From positions 49,336-113,335 of the forward strand of contig JALIZF010000943.1 of NCBI GenBank assembly GCA_029948255.1: a stretch of 64,000 nucleotides of DNA, read 5' to 3'. The DNA comes from Telmatactis stephensoni (lineage: Eukaryota; Cnidaria; Anthozoa; Actiniaria; Isophelliidae). The notes under the pieces were generated by a model. That model was not told the origin of the DNA and made no database searches. It saw only the letters and a list, made by a program, of their open reading frames with translations. This document shows positions 24,240-35,977 of this stretch, in pieces (position 1 is the first letter of the stretch; the number at the start of each line of letters is the position of its first letter). The position numbers were made by a program, and so were the translations under genes.

Positions 24240-25540
24240 GTAAGTTTTCTTTGTTTTGATCTAAAATTGTTGTTATTAGTGTACTGCGCTATTGCAAACC
24301 TCTACGAACTAAAAACCAACTTTTATCATATTAGCAACATAAATTTTGACGCGTTTAGTGTCACTACCACTATTATTGTCACTACAGTTTCAAAACTTAG
24401 TTTCTTGCAATGATTTACAGAATATATACATATATTTGAAACGTATCAATAGTAACATGCAAACATTTTCGGTTTTCTTTGTGTGTACATTTGAGCGCTA
24501 AAATGTCCAAAATCAAATTGACTCCCCGTTGTATGTTGCTTTTCAAAAGTTGTAAAAATGTGCCAAAATGTACTTTAGTGAGGTTGAAAGAAACTTTCTT
24601 CTTGCAAAATATTTTTCTATTTTACCTTTTTCTACTAATATATTGAATTCTAAGTCTTTTGGAAAGTTTTTTTTCTGAGACTTCATAGACTAGCTTAGGC
24701 GGAAAACATCGAACGTTTGCGCGAACTGCTAAAATACCCTTGTCTTTGAAGCCAAACATTTCCTAAACGAGCACTGTGACTAATTCCTTTTTCTTAGCGG
24801 CGAGATAACTAACTTAACTCAAAATGTACAAAATATCACACTTTTAGCGATTTTTATCGAGAGAATCTATAACATGGGAATCCGGACATTGATTATAAAT
24901 ACCATCTTCAATAAGGGACATAAAAAATTAAAAACGTAAAATTTGGCTTCGGTATAAAATAGAGCTAATAAGGGCAAGAAGTTAAAGGGGTCAAAATATT
25001 CCCATTATAACTCAAAGAATGCAGTAGAATTTACATTAGTTGAGTCAAAATAGATTTTAATCGGATCAAATCGAAAAAAATAGAAAGTCAGGTATATTGC
25101 TAATTATAGGAAACTTGTTTGTAATACCTTTGACTTAGTGGAAATTTCATAACACAAAATGAAAACATAAATGAATATCATAATGTGCACTATTTAAGTA
25201 CTATATATTGAACGAATAATGGCTTGTGTGTTTGCACCCAATTAACACCGCCTATTAACTGTCAAAACATTCTGGTTTTAGATCAACCTTCTTTGGTACT
25301 ATAAGATTTTGTCCAATCATAGACGCTCAAAACAATAATATATTTTGGGATCTATGAAAGTGACACTCATCTAGATTGGAGGTTTGATAGTATACTAGTA
25401 GGGCAATATACTTTCTAAAAGATTTATTTGACCTGACCTGTAAGCCTTTTGTTACATATACAATGTAAGTGTAGTATAATTTAACAAATGCGTATTCATT
25501 TAATTATATTTCCTTTTTCACTTTAAAGGAAACTCAAAGA

Positions 25541-27021
25541 ATGTTTTCGTTCAACATCTTGGCCATCCTCCTCCTCATCATCACCATCGTGGATGCATCC
25601 CAAAACACCTGTCCACTTGTAAGATACTCTGGCGTATTTAACTCTCACGACCACGTGAAAGACCACGCCCTCGTAGCCAAGTCCTACAAAAACCTATCTT
25701 TAGAATCCATCCAGGAATGTTTCAGTGTCTGTGTCCAGGACTGTCGATGTGTGTCCTATCAAATCAATGGCACACGATGTGAGCTTGTTGATGAGAACAA
25801 ACACACAGCTCCAGAACATTTCAAACCGTTGCCTGGATACAAATACTTCGAACTGAAACAGCAATTCAAACAGGTAAACTGCATAGCTTTAATTACTATC
25901 GACTTCAATCAGTATTCCTTTATTAAATAAAGTTAAAATGTCCCCTCTTTGAACTATTATTCGACGTATGATAAGGAAGTAGAATAGAAACTTAAGAGAG
26001 CTGCTTATATGTGCACTAGCCCAAAAATGGTTGAGTCAAGTTAATCGTCCCATTTTATATATTCCCTAAGTTCATCATTTCAATTTGAGCCCTTGGATGA
26101 CGATCTTCAGTGTAACACTAAGGAAACTCACATTCATCCGTTTATAATAGCAGCTAGTAAACGATTTTTTGTGCATCAATAGAATCATAAAGAGAATCTT
26201 TTTTTTTTCAGAAAAGTTGTTCAAGTCAATGCAACAATGGATGTTGCCGTCAACATTCTCAGCCTTGTCAAAATGGTGCAACCTGCATCGAGCTCTGCCA
26301 AAACGTCACACGCAAGTTTCAATGCAAATGTCGTAAAGGATTTTCTGGTAGAGTTTGTGACATTCCGGCCTTAATTCCTACATCATGCGCTGCTTACAAT
26401 TCTCACTTTCCTCCGGACAGCTACCCTATTTCTCTCAAAGAAAACCAAATCAAGGTGTTTTGTGATGCCAAGTCTGAGCCAGGAATGGTATGGACATTGA
26501 TCGAGTCATTTGCATTTTCGCTAAGAAAGAAATATGCCAAGAAAGACTTCTTCCAAGATTTTCCAGTCAACACAGGTAACCCGACCTGGTGGGATTATCG
26601 CTTGTCCCGTCATGTTATGGAGTACATCAAAACCCAATCTACCCATTGGAGAGCCACCTGTAACTACAATACTGAGGGACTGGTGATGAGAGATTACGTA
26701 CGAGGTCGTCTTAGGAGCATGGATATCATGAATGACAGAAGTGGTCACCAATGTGTTCAAGTTGAATACATCAATGTACGTGGAATAAACTGTAGCCATT
26801 GTACCACGCATATTCGTCAAGAGTCTGGTATACATGTTTTTATTGACAGTCTTGGTGGAAAACGTCTGTCATGTGAAATCAATTTCAATCATGGGAGTGT
26901 AAAGAATAAAGGCCTCGATAGTTGTGACAATTTTGGTAGGTATCTCACAAGCAATCCTGCTCACCGATGCTCTGCTTCTCCAAATTCTACCACACAATGG
27001 TGGCTTGGAACTATTGTTTAA
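25541..27021 (+). CDS. G2: secreted PAN/apple-EGF-fibrinogen-like protein
   Basis: Exons 25541-25873 and 26212-27021 join in phase 0 to give 380 aa: signal peptide, PAN/apple, EGF and fibrinogen-like region as in G1. It carries the SLGGK variant in the C-terminal region, and a local variant NKGLDSC where most copies have INSDRC; that change includes one extra codon. The intron is the short type (338 nt). The exon A start is the first ATG after the conserved acceptor. It reads intact. Confidence 0.87.
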
Positions 27022-27133
27022 TGAGTTAACCAAGATGAGGCCAGGAGTCACGTGATCGTCGACTATCTGCTTTTAGTGACGTCATTCAGCCTACCGGATG
27101 CTGTCACGAACTGATGCATAAACTCACTTATCC

Positions 27134-27334
27134 ACAGGCACCCCAGGCAATCATTTAGAGCAGCGCGTAGTAACTGATCAGCGTACAAAGCGATGCGAAG
27201 CAAATGCAAGGGTTCAGGTTCGAATCTTACATGGAATAAAAAAATTGTTTTCGCCTTGTTATATAGTAAATATTTGCTTTTCATCTTTTTGTATGCTTTT
27301 TTCTGGTTTTGAAGCGTTCTAGTTCTCCTGTGAT
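27134..27334 (+). mobile_element. SINE in the 3'UTR of G2
   Basis: Same element and position as after G1, with TTATCC on both sides. Near-identical sequence indicates it was copied with the gene unit, not inserted again. Confidence 0.75.
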
Positions 27335-27882
27335 TTATCCCATGAAAGGAATAAATTTCATATGTTATCAAAATTCTTATTTGGATTGTAAAAAGGTGAC
27401 CATCTTTACAAAATAACAATTTCATTGAAGCATTGTTCAAAACATCGGTTTTTGACCGAAAATTACCCATTTTTAGATTGTACTTGGATGTTTTACATGA
27501 TATTCTACCTGATTTGAAATAACTCACGCACTTTGTAATAAATTAAATCGACACACTATTGAATAAAAAAGTTGATGCACTTTGAAATAATTTTTGACGC
27601 ACTTTATTTAATAAATAATAGACACCCCTAAATAATGGCACCTCTAAAGTTGCTTTCGCCCAGAGCCCCCCTTCATAGGGATTTCCATGTCCATTTTCTA
27701 CGACAATGTGTAGGTCCAGTATTGGTCTACATAGCCACCAGAAGTCGTGTCGCCAACAGCAACCTTCCCATTGATCCTTGGATCCGAGGAATCAGTCATC
27801 CTGCCGGGTTTTTGACATCAAACTGTGGAGATCGCCAGAGTACACTGCAGATTGGTATTTCAAAAGGGGTACGTAGACCTTA

Positions 27883-28034
27883 CAGCAGATATCGTATGAG
27901 CGTGAAACGGACCGCACTCACTGCAATGCATGTGCATGTCGTGACCGTGTCAGTGCCGTGTTGTCTATAAAAACATTCAAAATTCGTGACGTGATCGTGC
28001 GATATGCTGTTTTCACAGTCATACGAAAACTGCT
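27883..28034. repeat. MITE-A copy, G2-G3 intergenic
   Basis: Duplicate of the 23480-23632 copy within the 4.4-kb repeat unit. Confidence 0.7.
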
Positions 28035-28504
28035 CTAGTATGGACTGAGATAAATAAATACTTATCATATCTTTTTTTTTTTCTTGCAAAGTGAGAGAGG
28101 TCGATTAAAACTCGTGCCCATGGGTCAAAGCGATAAGTCTGTTCATAACTTTTTGCTTGCTTTTGTAAGTGCATGAAGAAGCAGCACTTTTGTTGAATAT
28201 CCTTATTGCTTTGTTTTGTTGGTTTGTTTTGTCTAAAACAACCTAAACGTTTTCTACATTTTCAGCAGGCATTATCCATCAATTCTCATCACAAGCGAAT
28301 ATATTAATTAATGATGCATTTCATTAAAATCCAAAACGTCCCATCTCAAATATTTTTAAAATTTTAGTGTATGCTGATTATATGTCGGATGAGAGTCGTG
28401 TTATTAAAACCACAGTGTGATTAGAAGGCAAGACGGCATTCATTTTTCAGAGTAATTGGATATTTTCAGTAATGGCTCTAAACAGCAGCAAGTTTAACAC
28501 CATT

Positions 28505-28643
28505 TATAAATAAGTAATGTCGTATAAGAAGCACCTGCAGTTCAGTTGAAGTTGATGATTCAGTTCACTTAAGTCTTTGACCGGATAAGATTTCAGTTTG
28601 TAAACTCTCCACCCCCGTCAACCAATTGGACTAGCTAGCCAAA
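28505..28643 (+). promoter_or_regulatory. G3 TATA box and non-coding first exon
   Basis: TATAAATA at 28505-28512; the donor is CCAAA|GTAAGTTTTC (GT at 28644). Same arrangement as G2. Confidence 0.65.
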
Positions 28644-29944
28644 GTAAGTTTTCTTTGTTTTGATCTAAAATTGTTGTTATTAGTGTACTGCGCTATTGCA
28701 AACCTCTACGAACTAAAAACCAACTTTTATCATATTAGCAACATAAATTTTGACGCGTTTAGTGTCACTACCACTATTATTGTCACTACAGTTTCAAAAC
28801 TTAGTTTCTTGCAATGATTTACAGAATATATACATATATTTGAAACGTATCAATAGTAACATGCAAACATTTTCGGTTTTCTTTGTGTGTACATTTGAGC
28901 GCTAAAATGTCCAAAATCAAATTGACTCCCCGTTGTATGTTGCTTTTCAAAAGTTGTAAAAATGTGCCAAAATGTACTTTAGTGAGGTTGAAAGAAACTT
29001 TCTTCTTGCAAAATATTTTTCTATTTTACCTTTTTCTACTAATATATTGAATTCTAAGTCTTTTGGAAAGTTTTTTTTCTGAGACTTCATAGACTAGCTT
29101 AGGCGGAAAACATCGAACGTTTGCGCGAACTGCTAAAATACCCTTGTCTTTGAAGCCAAACATTTCCTAAACGAGCACTGTGACTAATTCCTTTTTCTTA
29201 GCGGCGAGATAACTAACTTAACTCAAAATGTACAAAATATCACACTTTTAGCGATTTTTATCGAGAGAATCTATAACATCGGAATCCGGACATTGATTAT
29301 AAATACCATCTTCAATAAGGGACATAAAAAATTAAAAACGTAAAATTTGGCTTCGGTATAAAATAGAGCTAATAAGGGCAAGAAGTTAAAGGGGTCAAAA
29401 TATTCCCATTATAACTCAAAGAATGCAGTAGAATTTACATTAGTTGAGTCAAAATAGATTTTAATCGGATCAAATCGAAAAAAATAGAAAGTCAGGTATA
29501 TTGCTAATTATAGGAAACTTGTTTGTAATACCTTTGACTTAGTGGAAATTTCATAACACAAAATGAAAACATAAATGAATATCATAATGTGCACTATTTA
29601 AGTACTATATATTGAACGAATAATGGCTTGTGTGTTTGCACCCAATTAACACCGCCTATTAACTGTCAAAACATTCTGGTTTTAGATCAACCTTCTTTGG
29701 TACTATAAGATTTTGTCCAATCATAGACGCTCAAAACAATAATATATTTTGGGATCTATGAAAGTGACACTCATCTAGATTGGAGGTTTGATAGTATACT
29801 AGTAGGGCAATATACTTTCTAAAAGATTTATTTGACCTGACCTGTAAGCCTTTTGTTACATATACAATGTAAGTGTAGTATAATTTAACAAATGCGTATT
29901 CATTTAATTATATTTCCTTTTTCACTTTAAAGGAAACTCAAAGA

Positions 29945-31422
29945 ATGTTTTCGTTCAACATCTTGGCCATCCTCCTCCTCATCATCACCATCGTGGATGC
30001 ATCCCAAAACACCTGTCCACTTGTAAGATACTCTGGCGTATTTAACTCTCACGACCACGTGAAAGACCACGCCCTCGTAGCCAAGTCCTACAAAAACCTA
30101 TCTTTAGAATCCATCCAGGAATGTTTCAGTGTCTGTGTCCAGGACTGTCGATGTGTGTCCTATCAAATCAATGGCACACGATGTGAGCTTGTTGATGAGA
30201 ACAAACACACAGCTCCAGAACATTTCAAACCGTTGCCTGGATACAAATACTTCGAACTGAAACAGCAATTCAAACAGGTAAACTGCATAGCTTTAATTAC
30301 TATCGACTTCAATCAGTATTCCTTTATTAAATAAAGTTAAAATGTCCCCTCTTTGAACTATTATTCGACGTATGATAAGGAAGTAGAATAGAAACTTAAG
30401 AGAGCTGCTTATATGTGCACTAGCCCAAAAATGGTTGAGTCAAGTTAATCGTCCCATTTTATATATTCCCTAAGTTCATCATTTCAATTTGAGCCCTTGG
30501 ATGACGATCTTCAGTGTAACACTAAGGAAACTCACATTCATCCGTTTATAATAACAGCTAGTAAACGATTTTTTGTGCATCAATAGAATCATAAAGAGAA
30601 TCTTTTTTTTTCAGAAAAGTTGTTCAAGTCAAGTGCAACAATGGATGTTGCCGTCAACATTCTCAGCCTTGTCAAAATGGTGCAACCTGCATCGAGCTCT
30701 GCCAAAACGTCACACGCAAGTTTCAATGCAAATGTCGTAAAGGATTTTCTGGAAGAGTTTGTGACATTCCGGCCTTAATTCCTACATCATGCGCTGCTTA
30801 CAAATCTCACTTTCCTCCAGACAGCTACCCTATTTCTCTCCAAGAAAACCAAATCAAGGTGTTTTGTGATACCAAGTCTGAGCCAGGAATGGTATGGACA
30901 TTGATCGAGTCATTTGCATTTTCGCTAAGAAAGAAATATGCCAAGAAAGACTTCTTCCAAGATTTTCCAGTCAACACAGATAACCCGACCTGGTGGGATT
31001 ATCGCTTGTCCCGTCATGTTATGGAGTACATCAAAACCCAATCTACCCATTGGAGAGCCACCTGTAACTACAATACCGAGGGACTGGTGATGAGAGATTA
31101 CGTACGAGGTCGTCTTAGGAGCATGGATATCATGAATGACACAAGTGGTCACCAATGTGTTCAAGTTGAATACATCAATGTACGTGGAATTAACTGTAGC
31201 CATTGTACCACGCATATTCGTCAAGAATCTGGTATACATGTCTTTATTGACAGTAACTCCGGAAAACGTCTGTCTTGTGAAATCAATTTCAATCATGGGA
31301 GTGTAAAAATTAATAGCGATAGATGTGACAATTTTGGTAGGTATTTCGTAAGCAATCCCGCTCACCGATGCTCTGCTTCTCCAAATTCTACAACACAATG
31401 GTGGCTAGGAACTGTTGTTTAA
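29945..31422 (+). pseudogene. G3: PAN/apple-EGF-fibrinogen-like gene with frameshift in EGF region
   Basis: Exon A (29945-30277) is intact and reads the same protein as G2. Exon B (30615-31422) is 808 nt instead of 807. One extra A near 30631 (CAAGTCAAGTGCAAC against CAAGTCAGTGCAAC) shifts the frame six codons into the exon and reaches a stop about 50 codons later. The rest of exon B is open in the original frame to the normal stop, so the break is recent. A downstream alternative acceptor (CAAG|TGCAAC) would restore frame but lose CSSQ. It is called a pseudogene unless transcripts show otherwise. Confidence 0.75.
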
Positions 31423-32116
31423 TAAGTTAACCAAGATGAGGCCAGGAGTCACGTGATCGCCGACTATCTGCTTTGACTGACGTCATTCAGCCTACCGGAT
31501 GCTGTCATGAACTGGTGCATAAACTCATTTATCCCATAAAAGGAATAAATGTCATATGTTATCAAAATTCTTATTTGGATTGTAAAAAGGTGACCATCTT
31601 TACAAAATAACAATTTCATTGAAGCATTGCGAGACAGTTTGTTGTTTTTTCCACAGACCATTTTTATGTTACAAAAAAGCAAAAGTGTCGTGCAAAAGCG
31701 CGGACCAAAAAGACATCATAGGACTTAATTCTTTCCGAGATCCTCGCAAGAAGTTCAAAACATTCGGTTTTTGACCGAAAAGTTACCCATTTTTAGATTT
31801 CACTTGGAACTCATTTGAAATAACTCACGCACTTTGTAATAAAAATCGACACACTATTGAATAAAAAAGTTGATGCACTTTGAAATCATTTTTGACGCAT
31901 TTTATTTATGCCCATTTTGTGCGAGAATGTATAGGTCCAGTATTGGTCCACATAGCCACCAGAACTAGCCAGCGGTCGTGTCGCCAACAGCAGCCTTCCC
32001 AATGATCCTTGAATCCGAGGAATCAGCCATCATACCGGGTTTTTGACATCAAACTGTGGAGATCGCCAGAGAGTACACTGCAGATTGGCATTTCGAAAGG
32101 GCTACGTAGACCTTAA

Positions 32117-32270
32117 AACAGATTTCGTATGAGTGTGAAACGCACCGCACTCACTGCTGTGCATGTCGTGATCGTGTCAGTGCCGTGTTGTCTATAAAAA
32201 CATTCAAAATTCGTGACGTGATCGTGCCGTGACCGTGCAATGCCCTTTTCACAGTCATACGAAAAGTGCT
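32117..32270. repeat. MITE-A copy, G3-G4 intergenic
   Basis: Inverted arms CAGATTTCGTATGAGTGTGA and CACAGTCATACGAAAAGTGC. Confidence 0.7.
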
Positions 32271-32718
32271 CTAGTATGGACTGACATAACACTTATCATC
32301 CCATTTTTGCATAGTGAGAGAGGTCGATTAAGACTAGTGACCATGGGTCCAAGCGATGAGTCTGTTCATGACTTTTTGCATGCATTTGTAAGTGAAGAAG
32401 CGTCACCGTTTTGTTGAATATCCATAGTGTTTTGTTTTGTTGGATTGTTTTTTCTAAAACATCCTAAACGTTTTCTACATTTTCAGCAGGCGTTCTCCAT
32501 CAATTCTCATCAAAAACAAATAATAATGACGCATTTCATTCCGGCAAATCTAAAACGTCCTATCTGAAATATTTTCAAACTTTTAGTGTTTGCTGATCAT
32601 ATATTGTCGGATAAGAGTGGTGTTATTAAAACCAAAGTGTGATTAGAAGGCAAGACGGCATTCATTTTTCAGAGTAATTGGATATTTTCAGTAATGGCTC
32701 TAAACATCAGCAAGTTTA

Positions 32719-32863
32719 GAGTGGTTTTCATAAACCCATGAAATACACTTCAGCTTATTACACTTTATTACACTTTGGCTCTTTTGTTTTCTATTTCTTG
32801 ACTATTACACTTTATTACACTTTAATTAGTACACTTTGTTTCACGAGTTTATGAAAACCACTC
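32719..32863. mobile_element. TA-flanked MITE directly upstream of the G4 TATA box
   Basis: 145-bp element with termini GAGTGGTTTTCATAAAC / GTTTATGAAAACCACTC, flanked by TA on both sides. The same site is empty in G2, G3, G5 and G7 (CAAGTTTAACACC). The interior repeats TTATTACACTTT. It lies about 10 bp from TATAGATA. Confidence 0.9.
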
Positions 32864-32873
32864 TAACACCATT

Positions 32874-33016
32874 TATAGATAAGTAATGTCGTATAAGAAG
32901 CACTTCAGTGCAGCTCAGTTGAAGTTGCTGATTTAGTTCACTCAAGTCTTTGACCGGATAAGATTTCAGTTTGTAAACTCTCCACCCCCGTCAACCAATT
33001 GGACTAGCTAGCCAAA
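32874..33016 (+). promoter_or_regulatory. G4 TATA box (TATAGATA) and non-coding first exon
   Basis: TATAGATA at 32874-32881 replaces TATAAATA. The 5'UTR exon ends at GCCAAA with the GTAAGTTTTC donor (GT at 33017). The following 5'UTR intron is expanded to about 9.4 kb by three mobile elements before exon A at 42401. Confidence 0.6.
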
Positions 33017-34066
33017 GTAAGTTTTCTTTGTTTTGATCAAAAATTGTTGTTATTAGTGTACTGAGCTATTGCAAACCTCTACTGACGAACTTAAAGTTTT
33101 TTATCATATTAGCAACATTTTGACGAGTTTATTGTCACTACTACTATTATTATCAACTACTGTTTCAAGACTTGCTTTCTTGCAATAATTTACAGAATAT
33201 ATACATACATTTGAAACGTATCAATGGGAACATGCAAACATTTTCGGTTTTCTTTCTGTGTATATTTGAGCGCTAAAATGTCCAGAATCAAATTGACTTC
33301 CCCTTATATCTTTCTTTTGTAAAAGTTGTAAAAATGTGCAAAAATGTACTTTAGTGGGGTTAAAAGAAACTTTCTTCTTGCAAAATATTTTTCTATTTTA
33401 CCTGTTTCTACTAATATATTGAATTCTAAGTCTTGTGGATATTTTTCTGAGACCTGATAGACTTAGGTGGAATACATCGTTTGCGCGAACTGCTGAAATA
33501 CCCTTGTCTTTGAACATTTCCTAAACAAGCACTGTTTAATTCCTTTTTCTAAGCGGCGAGATAAGTCACTCAAAATATACAAAATGACACATTTTTAGCG
33601 TTTTTTTATCGAGAGAATCTATAACATGTGAATCCGCACATTGATTATAAATACCATCTTCAATAAATTAAAAATCAAAAACGTAAAATTCAGTGGCTTC
33701 GGTATAAAATAGAGCTAAAAAGGCCAAGAAGTTAAAGGGTCCCTATTAAAATATTCCCAGTGTAACTCAAACTACTCAGTAAAATTTACATTCGTTGAGT
33801 CATATAAGATTTTAATCAGATCTAATCGAAAACGAATAGAAAGCCAGGTATTGCTAATTACAGGACACTTGTTAGTAACGCCTTTAACGTAGTGGAAATA
33901 TTATAACATCAAATGAAAACATAAATGATCAGGGGCGGATCTAGCATTTTGACCGAGTAGTTTCCAACTCGACCGAAACTTAATATCATTAAATCCTATG
34001 ATACCATGTACACTTTGCATATTTTGAGCATTAGCATCTATAATAAACAGAGTGTAGCTATTTGTC

Positions 34067-34135
34067 GAGGGTCGAGGGTCGAGGGTTTTACGTCGAGTGT
34101 CGAGGGGTAAGTCGAGGGGTAAGTCGAGGGTATCT
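34067..34135. repeat. GTCGAGG(G)-type short tandem repeat
   Basis: Irregular tandem copies of GTCGAGGG and GTCGAGGGGTAA inside the left part of the MULE. The strand is strongly G-rich. Confidence 0.7.
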
Positions 34136-34560
34136 AAATTTCCCTTAGCAAAACATTCTTCAAAGTACAAAGTAGCAAATCAGATCATTTTTGACCTCAC
34201 ACTGATGAGAAACTTTTGTGCTCATGTAACGCAAGGTGATGTAATCCTAAGGTATCTCAAGTCACAATTACTTGGTGGTCCACATTTTAGAACATGGCCT
34301 GGGGACTGATAGACATCAACCTCAAGCACGCCACATATTTACATCTATCACGCAACGTACAGCAAACACATTTGGCAGAAGTAATGAAAGATTTCATAGC
34401 CATTTAATTGGCACTGTTTGATTAGTGCTATTTCGTGCTATTTCGTTCTTTCGTTGCTTACATTCTTGCTCGAAGTTTGGTTCAGTGCATTGATAAATAT
34501 CAGATCAGTTGAGCAGTCACTCATCTGGTGTTGCGTTACTGTTTGTCTTAATTTCCTTCT

Positions 34561-34747
34561 ATAAGCCCGAATCGTGAGGAGTTTTGACCCCCTCTATACC
34601 AGAATCCTTTAAAAGGGCCTTTCATATTTAAATTTTAAATTCCTTTGAGAATACAAACACAATAGTTTTAATTAGTGAACAAAAGCCACCTTAAGGGGAT
34701 TTTGGTATAGAGAGGGGGGTCAAAACGCCATTACGCTTGGGCTTATT
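34561..34747. mobile_element. Palindromic MITE nested in the MULE
   Basis: Arms of about 47 bp: ATAAGCCCGAATCGTGAGGA then GTTTTGACCCCCTCTATACC, with the inverted counterpart ending GGGCTTAT. The central part is unique. TSD not resolved. Confidence 0.75.
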
Positions 34748-35516
34748 GCAAAAATGGAACTCACCATGCTTCGGGTCACGTCGGATATATGATGACCAAA
34801 ATCTTCCCATCCCTACCCTGGGCGAGTGAATGCGCTGCTAGAGTATCAACCGATTTGGAAATTTGTGGCGTAAAATTGACGTCACACCATGCACGCGCTG
34901 TAAAATTCCATCTGGTTTCCCGCCATAATGTGCTCCTTTCCCGCCCTTACCAAAGAAAAATCACATGCTTTGGTGACTCTCCTATATACGTTGACATAAA
35001 AGGGAAGTTTTGTTTATTAAAATAAAAGGAAACATTAATGCTTTGCATAAAATTGTACATAATGCTTTACACTACGCCACTATTCGAGTATGATTGTGAC
35101 TTCTTTTCAATTTGAAAAACTTAAACTTAAGATTTTTTTAGAGTCAGAGGAGAATACAAAGCCTTGATGCAAAGTCCTCAGTCTATCAGTACATGGCTTA
35201 ATATTATGATAATAATAAAAAATACATAAACTTGGAAAACGTATTAATTTCCAGGCTTACAATAGAGCAAATTAAATAAGCACCCAATATATGACCTACC
35301 ATACATGTTATATAAAACTTTTGCAGCCTGTCACAGAAAAAAAGGGCTCTTTTCTTCGTGTTTTTTTTTTTCCTGTTTTAGTTTAGTTTTTTTGTTTTTG
35401 TTTTTGTTTTTGTTTGTTTTAAGGTTCTGATGAAACTCCATAGACAAACTGCTTGTTTTTGAATAGGCTCTAGACCATCACCAAAGTATAGACTGATGAT
35501 TGAAAACAGAAGGGTA

Positions 35517-35627
35517 CAGTCTGGTTTTTGCTCGCGCCAGACGCAAGCAAAAGCGCAAGCATAGGAAAGGGTAAAAGAATATGTTTAATCTTGTGCTTAT
35601 GCGTGCGTCGTAGTGAAAACCAGACTG
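35517..35627. mobile_element. 111-bp hairpin MITE nested in the MULE
   Basis: CAGTCTGGTTTTTGCTCGC is complementary to GTGAAAACCAGACTG at the other end; GCGCAAGCATA pairs with TATGCGTGCG-like sequence. No ORF. Confidence 0.65.
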
Positions 35628-35977
35628 AGGGATTTTTGCCCTCTGTGTGAGATCTACTTAAATATAATCCTTCACAATCTGAACCTGGGAGTACAGTAGA
35701 ATTCGTTAGCATACAGCACTAAAGGAAATCGCTAAAAACTACACCACTAGCTATCTGAAAACAACGTTCAAGTTAAGACTGTCCAGGTAATGATGTTGGG
35801 CCTCACTTAATGATTGATTCGTCTCATTTGAAATGTATATAATGCCATTAAATAGGGGATTCTTTCTTCTTATGCAGGTAGTTGAAGGGTGATAGTATGT
35901 ATTTGTGAAGTCACTACTGTATAAATACTGACCGTCGCTGTTTTTTCCCTTTATTCTCCTATCCACATGCTTAACAA

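Larger units (their letters stand above)
23139..31422 (+). repeat. Recent about 4.4-kb tandem duplication (G2 and G3 units)
   Basis: The sequence from about 23139 recurs from about 27541 with a constant shift near 4,403-4,404 bp. This covers the intergenic block, MITE-A, the promoter, the 5'UTR intron and exon A. Long stretches read identical, with only scattered single differences (for example ATAACATGGG against ATAACATCGG). It is the youngest visible duplication at this end of the array. Confidence 0.85.
31423..33016 (+). repeat. G3 3' flank plus G4 promoter block, duplicated at 48255-49849
   Basis: This block matches 48255-49849 at a constant shift near 16,832 bp, including the AATAAA at 31544, MITE-A and the promoter MITE. 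The 3' flank also matches the block after G7 (61543-62320). It lacks the SINE found after G1, G2 and G6. Confidence 0.8.

Noticed and set aside
30925..31398. 157-codon minus-strand open frame opposite exon B (also at 43383, 47757 and 61045)
   Set aside because: It lies exactly antisense to the conserved fibrinogen-like coding sequence, has no signal or domain, and its conservation follows from the sense protein.
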